Shown piece by piece: positions 55,868-60,848 of a stretch of DNA of 60,848 nt (its first letter is position 1; the number at the start of each line of letters is the position of its first letter). Source of the DNA: Singulisphaera sp. GP187 (lineage in GTDB: Bacteria > Planctomycetota > Planctomycetia > Gemmatales > Gemmataceae); contig CAMDQN010000024.1 in NCBI GenBank assembly GCA_945905925.1, positions 1 to 60,848 on the forward strand, in the 5' to 3' direction. The translations under genes were made by a program, and so were the position numbers. The notes beneath the pieces were generated by a model, which was not told the origin of the DNA, did not search any database, and worked only from the letters and a program-made list of their open reading frames with translations.

Positions 55868-55981
55868 CCTGGGTCTTACGCCCACAGGCTACGAACAGCC
55901 GCCCCATCCGGGGCTAAAGCAAGACACCGATTCTTAGCCCGGGAAGGGCGGCTGTTCGTAGCCAGAGTCGTGAGTCCCAGG
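55868..55981. repeat. Family B palindromic element, copy 2
   Basis: Arms about 55868-55917 and 55934-55981 pair with several mismatches around a 16-base loop. Both arms share GGCTACGAACAGCCGCC and CCTGGG with the copy at 26800-26926. It lies in the promoter region between divergent genes, upstream of the DUF1553 gene and of the radical SAM gene. Confidence 0.85.
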
Positions 55982-56029
55982 TCTTGGCGCGATACACTAG
56001 CGGTACCGCGTTACTCATTCGGAGCTGCC

Positions 56030-57295
56030 GTGACACTGCTCGCTTCGTTCAAACTCGCCAAGCGCGTACTGCTGGAGACCGACAAACGGCTCCTGTGGAA
56101 ACTCGCTTACAACATGGGATTCAAGGGCGCGCTGTCGGTTCACCGGCACAAACTTCGGCTGAAGATGGGGCAGGTGTTCCCGCCGTTCCTCTACGTGAGC
56201 ATCATCAACACGTGCAACCTGCGGTGCCAGGGGTGTTGGGTCGATGTGTCGATGAAGCAGGAGACGATCAAGCCGGAAGCGTTCCACCAGCTCATTCGCG
56301 AAGCGAAGGCGATGGGGAACGTGTTCTTCGGGATCGTCGGCGGCGAGCCGTTCATGCACCCGCATTTGCTCGACATGCTCGCGGAACACCCGGATTGCTA
56401 CTTCCAGATCTTCACGAACGGCCACTTCATCACGCCGGAGCGCGCGAAGCAGATGTGGCGGCTCGGTAACGTGACGCCGCTCATCTCGGTCGAAGGAACG
56501 GAGATCATTTCCGACGAGCGCCGCGGGCGCGCAGGTGTGTTGAGCAAGACGATGCAGGGGCTTCACACCGCACTCGACGCGGGCGTGTTCACGGGCGTCT
56601 GCACGAGCCTTGCGCGAACGAACATCGACGACTTACTGCGCGAAGAGTGGATCGACCGGCTCGTCGAAATGGGCGTGCTGTACACGTGGTTCCACGTCTA
56701 CCGGCCGATGGGGCCGAACCCGAACTCGGCACTGTGCCTCACGCCGGAACAGGCGCTGCGGGCGCGGAAGTTCGTGGTCGATATGCGCGCGAAGAAGCCG
56801 ATCGTGATCATCGACGCGTACCACGACGGCGAGGGGAAAGCGCTGTGTCCGGCCGCGACCGGCATCAGCCACCACATCAACCCGTGGGGCGACATCGAGC
56901 CGTGCCCGATCGTGCAGTTCAGCACGGAGTCCATTCACAAAACGACCGATGCGCGCCCGCTCCGCGACAAGTTTTTGAAGTCCGCGTTCTTGGCAGACTT
57001 CCGCAAACTCGCGGCCGAAACGACGCGGGGGTGCATCGTGCTGGAGCGCCCTGACCTGCTGAAGAAGTTAGTCGAAGCGCACGGGGCGAAGGACGCGACC
57101 GCGCGGCAGACGGCGCTGGCGGAGTTGGACGCGATGACAGTCCGCACGTCGCAGTACAACCCGGAAGCGGAAGTGCCGGAGAAGAACGTGTTCTACCGGT
57201 TGGCGAAGCGGCTGTTCTTCAACGACTTCGGCGCGTACACCGGGCACGACGCGAAGCATGCGCAGAACTCCGCGCCCGCGGTGCTGGCGAAGTGA
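56030..57295 (+). CDS. Radical SAM protein
   Basis: A 421-residue protein from GTG 56030 (GGAG upstream; the frame starts at 55970). The 4Fe-4S cluster motif CNLRCQGC (Cx3Cx2C) follows FLYVSIINT. Then come GGEPFMHPHLLDML, IFTNGHFITPERAKQM, VEGTEIISDERRGRAGVL and a second Cys-rich area, ALCPAATGISHHINPWGDIEPCPIVQFS, which fits a SPASM/Twitch-type auxiliary cluster. The C-terminal part is basic and helical. The reaction is unknown. A palindrome precedes the gene. Confidence 0.93.
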   Translation: MTLLASFKLAKRVLLETDKRLLWKLAYNMGFKGALSVHRHKLRLKMGQVFPPFLYVSIINTCNLRCQGCWVDVSMKQETIKPEAFHQLIREAKAMGNVFFGIVGGEPFMHPHLLDMLAEHPDCYFQIFTNGHFITPERAKQMWRLGNVTPLISVEGTEIISDERRGRAGVLSKTMQGLHTALDAGVFTGVCTSLARTNIDDLLREEWIDRLVEMGVLYTWFHVYRPMGPNPNSALCLTPEQALRARKFVVDMRAKKPIVIIDAYHDGEGKALCPAATGISHHINPWGDIEPCPIVQFSTESIHKTTDARPLRDKFLKSAFLADFRKLAAETTRGCIVLERPDLLKKLVEAHGAKDATARQTALAELDAMTVRTSQYNPEAEVPEKNVFYRLAKRLFFNDFGAYTGHDAKHAQNSAPAVLAK

Positions 57296-57298
57296 CGG

Positions 57299-57440
57299 TC
57301 AGGGAATCGCGGTAATGTCCACCACACCGCCGGGTACGAACTCCACGAACATCTCATCTCGTGTCCGGCGAGCAAGCGAGTGCCGATGAGAGCAGCGATT
57401 ACGGCTTCCGTTGCCTCAACTGTGAGCCACCCCCATCCCG
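57299..57440 (-). pseudogene. Possible 3' coding remnant broken by a 5-nt duplication
   Basis: Reading the minus strand, one frame gives LTVEATEAVIAALIGTRLLAGHEM and another gives EMFVEFVPGGVVDITAIP followed by a stop at 57299-57301. The join coincides with a tandem ATCTCATCTC at 57351-57360 (GAGAT twice on the minus strand). Deleting one copy gives a continuous 'LLAGHEMFVEFVPGG'. The upstream frame is closed within about 60 nt, so this would be only the end of a gene. No family is recognised. Confidence 0.35.
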
Positions 57441-57494
57441 CTCAACCTCCGCGTCGGTTCGTGAGTCCAGTTTACTGCGCGGCGCACGCCTGCG

Positions 57495-57893
57495 TCACTT
57501 GCCCTTCTTCACGTCGTAATCGAAGGTCTGCTTCTGGGACGGGAACTCTTTCGTGAACTGGTGTTCGGGGAACAGTCCCTTGCCGAACGGCGACTCGGGG
57601 GCTTCCTTCCCGTCGAACGCGAGGATACGGACCGAGTACGTGCCGCCGCGGATGCCCTTCCCTTTGCCAGGAAGCGCGGTGTCGAAGTGCCCGCCCTCGA
57701 TGTTCGCGAACCCTTGCAGACCGGTCGTTCCCTTTGCCGCATCGGGATCGAAGAAGATCAACCCCTTCGGGATCGGTTTGCCGTCGTGGGTGATCGTTCC
57801 CGAAACGTCGTGGAGTTGTTCGTCCGTTGTACAACCGGTGAACAACACCGCGCCAGCGAACAGCGACGCGGCCAAGCCGAGCGAGCGGATCAT
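57495..57893 (-). CDS. Lipoprotein with regulatory-like beta domain
   Basis: A 132-residue protein. The lipobox FTGC is at about residues 18-21 (MIRSLGLAASLFAGAVLFTGC). The mature part begins VSGTITHDGKPIPKGLIFFDPD and has further beta strands (GGTYSVRILAFDG, EFPSQKQTFDYDV). It resembles the lipoprotein at 49424. It lies 12 nt downstream of a DUF1559 gene on the same strand, so the DUF1559/lipoprotein pairing occurs twice in the window. Confidence 0.88.
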   Translation of the reverse strand: MIRSLGLAASLFAGAVLFTGCTTDEQLHDVSGTITHDGKPIPKGLIFFDPDAAKGTTGLQGFANIEGGHFDTALPGKGKGIRGGTYSVRILAFDGKEAPESPFGKGLFPEHQFTKEFPSQKQTFDYDVKKGK

Positions 57894-57905
57894 GGTTCCC
57901 CCAGG

Positions 57906-58883
57906 TCAGTAGTTCGCGGAAAGGACTTCGCCGCCGTTCCTGCTGGCCAGAGAGCGGTACGTCGGCATGTCGATAGACTGGCGGAGGAAGCGGACGGACC
58001 CGTCGCCGAACGCGGCGTTCATTCCGCCGCTGTGCATGCTCCCGAACGGGATGTCGTTGTACGGTACGATCAGGTTGGCCGTGAAGATCGAGTTGATCGC
58101 GTTCGTGACGTTCCGGCCGCTGACCACGAACGACGGCCGCCCGGCCACGACCCCGGCGTACTCCTCGCCGCCGCGCACCCACGTCCGGTAGCGCGTCCCG
58201 TACTGCGCCGACACCCATGACATCTCGGCGATCATCAGCGTGTTCGACGTGCCGTCTGTCACGTCGATCAGCTTGTTGTTGCCGTCGCGCTGGAGCATCC
58301 CGCTGGTGGCGACGGGAACGTTCTCGTGCAACGTGGTGCCGACTGGGTACAGCGCGCCGGTCGTCGGGTGCGTGCCGCGCGGGCCGTTGACACCGTAGTA
58401 GTGCGGGATCGCGGCCGGACTACCGGCGGCCGTTCCCGGGATTCGGTCGGTGTCTCCGTTCGTGTTGTTTGGCGCACCGAACGCCTGTTCGGTGAGCGGA
58501 CAAGACGGACACAGATACGTGGCCAGTTTGACCAGCCCGTTCGGGTCGTTGCGATTCGCGCTCGTGTGCGCGGGGTTCGCGGTCGTCGTGTCGAACCGCT
58601 TGTATAGGTTTTCTTGCTCAATCTGCGGCAGGATCAGGACGTGCCAACTCAACCCCGTGCCGGCGTCGTAAGCGTTCGGGATCTTTCCCGTCGCGTCGTG
58701 GTAGTTATGAAAGGCGACACCGATCTGTTTGAGGTTGTTTTGGCACTTCATGCGTGCGGCGGCTTCGCGCACTTTCTGCACCGCTGGCAACAGCAGGCCG
58801 ATCAGGATCGCGATTATCGCGATGACGACCAGCAACTCGATCAGTGTGAACCCGCGGCGTGCGCGGAGAACGGGAGAGAACAC
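57906..58883 (-). CDS. DUF1559 prepilin-like protein
   Basis: About 325 residues if GTG 58883 (AGAGG upstream) is the start; ATG 58955 is an alternative that adds 24 Ser/Arg-rich residues. The prepilin signature FTLIELLVVIAIIAILIGLLLPAVQKVREAAARM is followed by the DUF1559 domain with CPSCPLTEQAF, a Cys-rich stretch, and the closing FGDGSVRFLRQSI and SRNGGEVL. It is paralogous to the protein at 48452 and paired with the lipoprotein at 57495. Confidence 0.94.
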   Translation of the reverse strand: MFSPVLRARRGFTLIELLVVIAIIAILIGLLLPAVQKVREAAARMKCQNNLKQIGVAFHNYHDATGKIPNAYDAGTGLSWHVLILPQIEQENLYKRFDTTTANPAHTSANRNDPNGLVKLATYLCPSCPLTEQAFGAPNNTNGDTDRIPGTAAGSPAAIPHYYGVNGPRGTHPTTGALYPVGTTLHENVPVATSGMLQRDGNNKLIDVTDGTSNTLMIAEMSWVSAQYGTRYRTWVRGGEEYAGVVAGRPSFVVSGRNVTNAINSIFTANLIVPYNDIPFGSMHSGGMNAAFGDGSVRFLRQSIDMPTYRSLASRNGGEVLSANY

Positions 58884-59089
58884 CGAATGCCTCTGGGAAG
58901 ATTGGGAGATTGAAGGCGAAAGAAACCGTGCCGATTTGCGAGTCGCTTGGCGCAATTCCCACGTCCAATCCTACCGGAGGCGAGCGACCGTCCCAACGGT
59001 CAGCGCCACTCGCGTAAAGGTGTTGCTTGTTCTACAGAAGTGGTCAATCGCTGTACGGGTCGCGTCTCGTTTTCGCCGCTCGCGGTGCG

Positions 59090-60472
59090 TTACACGCCTT
59101 CGCCCATGCCGACATCGGCGATGTAGTTCTCGTAGCGGTTGTACTCTTTCCGCCACGTGAGCGTGATCTCACCAGTGGGACCGTTGCGCTGCTTAGCGAT
59201 GATGATTTCGAGGATATTGTCGTCCTGCGTGCCGTCGAACTTGCCTGGCCGGTGGAGCATCATGCACGTGTCCGCGTCCTGCTCGATCGAGCCTGACTCG
59301 CGGAGGTCGGAGAGCCGCGGTTTGTGGTCCTGGCGGTCTTCGGATGCGCGGTTCACCTGTGCGAGCGCGATCACCGGGATGAGCAATTCGCGCGCGAGGA
59401 ACTTCAACCGGCGGCTGATTTGCGCGACCTGCTCCTGTCGCGGGTCACGGCGGTTCTCCGGCTCAATAAGTTGGAGGTAGTCGATCACGACGAGCTTCAA
59501 CCCGCCGTCTTTCTCGTGTTTCTTGTGGAGCCGGCGGGCGCTCGCCGCGATCTGGATCATGGTGCGGCTCGGCGTGTCGTCGATGTAGAGTCGGGCTTTC
59601 TTGAGCACGTCGCCGGCGTCCATCAGTTTCTGGATGTCGTCCGAGTTAAGGTGCCCCTTGCGCACCTTGTGGCTGTCGACGCGTGACTGGCAGCAGAGCA
59701 GACGTTCGGCCAGCTCGATGCGGGCCATTTCGAGGCTGAAGAACAGCACCACCGGCGAGTTCCCGTTCGCGACCCCGTCAGTCACGAGGTTGCGGACCAC
59801 ATTGAGCGCAAAGGCCGTTTTCCCGACACTTGGTCGCGCGGCGATGATGACGAGTTCGGAGTTCTGTAGCCCGGCGGTGATGTTGTCGAGGTCCACGTAG
59901 CCGCTCGCGAGGCCGCTGATCGACAGGTTGTCTTTCCCGATCCGCGAGTCCAGACGCGTGAACGCCTCGCCTACGATCTCGGTCAACGACTTCGTCTCGC
60001 CGACCATGCCCTGCTTCGCGACCTCCATGATCTTGCGCTCGGCCGACGACACGAGTTCGTCGGCCGATTGCGTGCGGTCGAAGGAGTCTCGCAGGATCTC
60101 GTTGCTCGCATGGATCAGCCCACGAACCATTGCGGTGTCTTTCACGAGCTTCGCGTGGTACTCCGCGTTTGCCCCGGTCGGCACCGCTTCCCACAACTCG
60201 ACGAGGTACGCCTGACCGCCCACGTCTTCGAGCTGTTTGTTCTTGCGCAACTTGTCGTAGAGGAGCACCAGATCGATGGGCTGACCCTCGGTCGCGAGGT
60301 CGCACTGCGCCTGATAGATTTTCTGGTGTGCGTCGAAGTAGAAGTTGTCCGCGACGATGTGTTGCTGCACGGTGTACAGCGTTTCCGGGTCACGCAGGAT
60401 GCCGCCGATGACGCCGCGCTCGGCGTCGCGGTTTTGGGGCGGAAGGCGGTCGGTCAGCGGGTCGTTGGACAT
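59090..60472 (-). CDS. dnaB: Replicative DNA helicase DnaB
   Basis: A 460-residue hexameric helicase that unwinds DNA ahead of the replication fork. The N-terminal domain (about 1-150) shows PPQNRDAERGVIGGIL, and the RecA-like domain carries Walker A AARPSVGKTAFALN, FFSLEMARIELAERLLC (H1a region), LVVIDYLQLIEPENRRDPRQEQV and LRESGSIEQDADTCMMLHRP. The length fits DnaB (about 440-470). No intein is seen. It is the last gene on the right side of the window. Confidence 0.98.
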   Translation of the reverse strand: MSNDPLTDRLPPQNRDAERGVIGGILRDPETLYTVQQHIVADNFYFDAHQKIYQAQCDLATEGQPIDLVLLYDKLRKNKQLEDVGGQAYLVELWEAVPTGANAEYHAKLVKDTAMVRGLIHASNEILRDSFDRTQSADELVSSAERKIMEVAKQGMVGETKSLTEIVGEAFTRLDSRIGKDNLSISGLASGYVDLDNITAGLQNSELVIIAARPSVGKTAFALNVVRNLVTDGVANGNSPVVLFFSLEMARIELAERLLCCQSRVDSHKVRKGHLNSDDIQKLMDAGDVLKKARLYIDDTPSRTMIQIAASARRLHKKHEKDGGLKLVVIDYLQLIEPENRRDPRQEQVAQISRRLKFLARELLIPVIALAQVNRASEDRQDHKPRLSDLRESGSIEQDADTCMMLHRPGKFDGTQDDNILEIIIAKQRNGPTGEITLTWRKEYNRYENYIADVGMGEGV

Positions 60473-60848
60473 GCGAGTTTGCTCACCGCGAGTCTTGTAT
60501 ACATGTTTATACTACAGCGTGGTCCGTTCGGCGCGTGATTGATACCGACGGACGCGGCGAAATGGAAGCCCACCGGCGCGCGGTTGGGGAAGTGTGGGGC
60601 GAGAAGTGGAACGGGTTAATTAGGTGGTGACGGAAATTGCGCGAATTGCGTTTTTGCGGGCGCGGTTATTCCGCGCCAAGTGCCTCGATCCGTGCCCACA
60701 ACGTAGTTGAATATTCTCTGCGCAGCGTGGAACGGCCCGAGGTCGCCTCAGGTTGACGTGGTTGCCGGAAGAAGAGGACTGGGAGACCGGCAGACGCACG
60801 GCCATTAGCCGCTCGGATGGGGCAGCACCCGTTCGAGAACGGATTCCT
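60473..60848. other. Gap at the right edge
   Basis: No convincing gene in 376 nt. It should include the dnaB promoter; TTGTATACATG at about 60494-60504 is a short AT-rich palindrome-like stretch in otherwise GC-rich DNA, but I cannot assign it a role. The small minus-strand frame at 60620-60805 looks non-coding. Confidence 0.4.

Noticed and set aside
59090-60472. Intein in dnaB
   Set aside because: The 460-residue length is normal and the motifs run without interruption.

Overview
The window looks like chromosomal DNA of a planctomycete of the Gemmataceae (Gemmata-like). The evidence is its high GC content and a set of gene families typical of that group. These are two DUF1559 prepilin-like proteins (48452 and 57906), a DUF1501 plus DUF1549/DUF1553 cytochrome pair (51911-55768), a TIGR03067-type secreted protein (12279), WD40 proteins, several Hanks-type kinases with unusual fusions, and a protein with the 'HVRGCWVVDLVLGK' ending typical of Gemmata paralogue families (30228). 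No phage, insertion sequence, integron, CRISPR array, tRNA or rRNA was recognised.

Layout. 0-8 kb: housekeeping genes prs and dprA, a multi-pass membrane protein, a stand-alone Clp N-domain protein and clpC. 8-16.7 kb: a TerB-like protein, a large WD40 protein, secreted DUF3472 and TIGR03067 proteins, a TPR protein, an esterase-like protein whose nucleophile position is Glu, and a membrane-anchored HEAT-repeat protein. 16.9-26.7 kb: a kinase with a leucine-rich tail, then a probable tripartite efflux operon (giant TolC-like lipoprotein, HlyD/MacA-like adaptor, MacB-like ATPase and permease). 27-33 kb: a histidine-rich CobW GTPase with a WD40 partner, rpiA, a Gemmata-type paralogue and a prolyl oligopeptidase. 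33-42.8 kb: a frameshifted duplicated-domain protein, a lone receiver, an HDOD-kinase fusion, glgX, a RidA protein, a receiver-like protein and a sugar-phosphate isomerase. 43.4-46.2 kb: two ATP-grasp genes followed by the decayed C-terminal end of a carboxylate-amine (GCS2/YbdK-type) ligase. 46.8-51.9 kb: a divergent nicotinate phosphoribosyltransferase and glutamine-dependent NAD synthetase, with a DUF1559/lipoprotein pair between them. 51.9-60.5 kb: the DUF1501/DUF1553 pair, a radical SAM protein, a second DUF1559/lipoprotein pair and dnaB.

The most striking feature is not a protein. Almost every other intergenic gap carries a long imperfect inverted repeat with arms of about 15-47 nt and a short loop. 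They fall into roughly ten sequence families, several of them present more than once in the window. One family (three copies) sits 7-22 nt upstream of start codons. Two palindromes span or touch the stop codons of convergent genes. Two C-rich/G-rich palindromes lie inside open reading frames, one adding exactly 43 codons in frame to a DUF1553 protein. One repeat marks the breakpoint where the carboxylate-amine ligase gene is truncated. No REP-associated (RAYT-type) transposase was seen that could move them.

Two genes (33278-34109 and 45864-46245) are each put back in frame by adding two bases 'GC' in a GCGC-rich run. This suggests either a shared sequencing-error mode or dinucleotide slippage. 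Start codons were chosen from ribosome binding sites and domain boundaries, because in this GC-rich DNA many open frames extend too far upstream.
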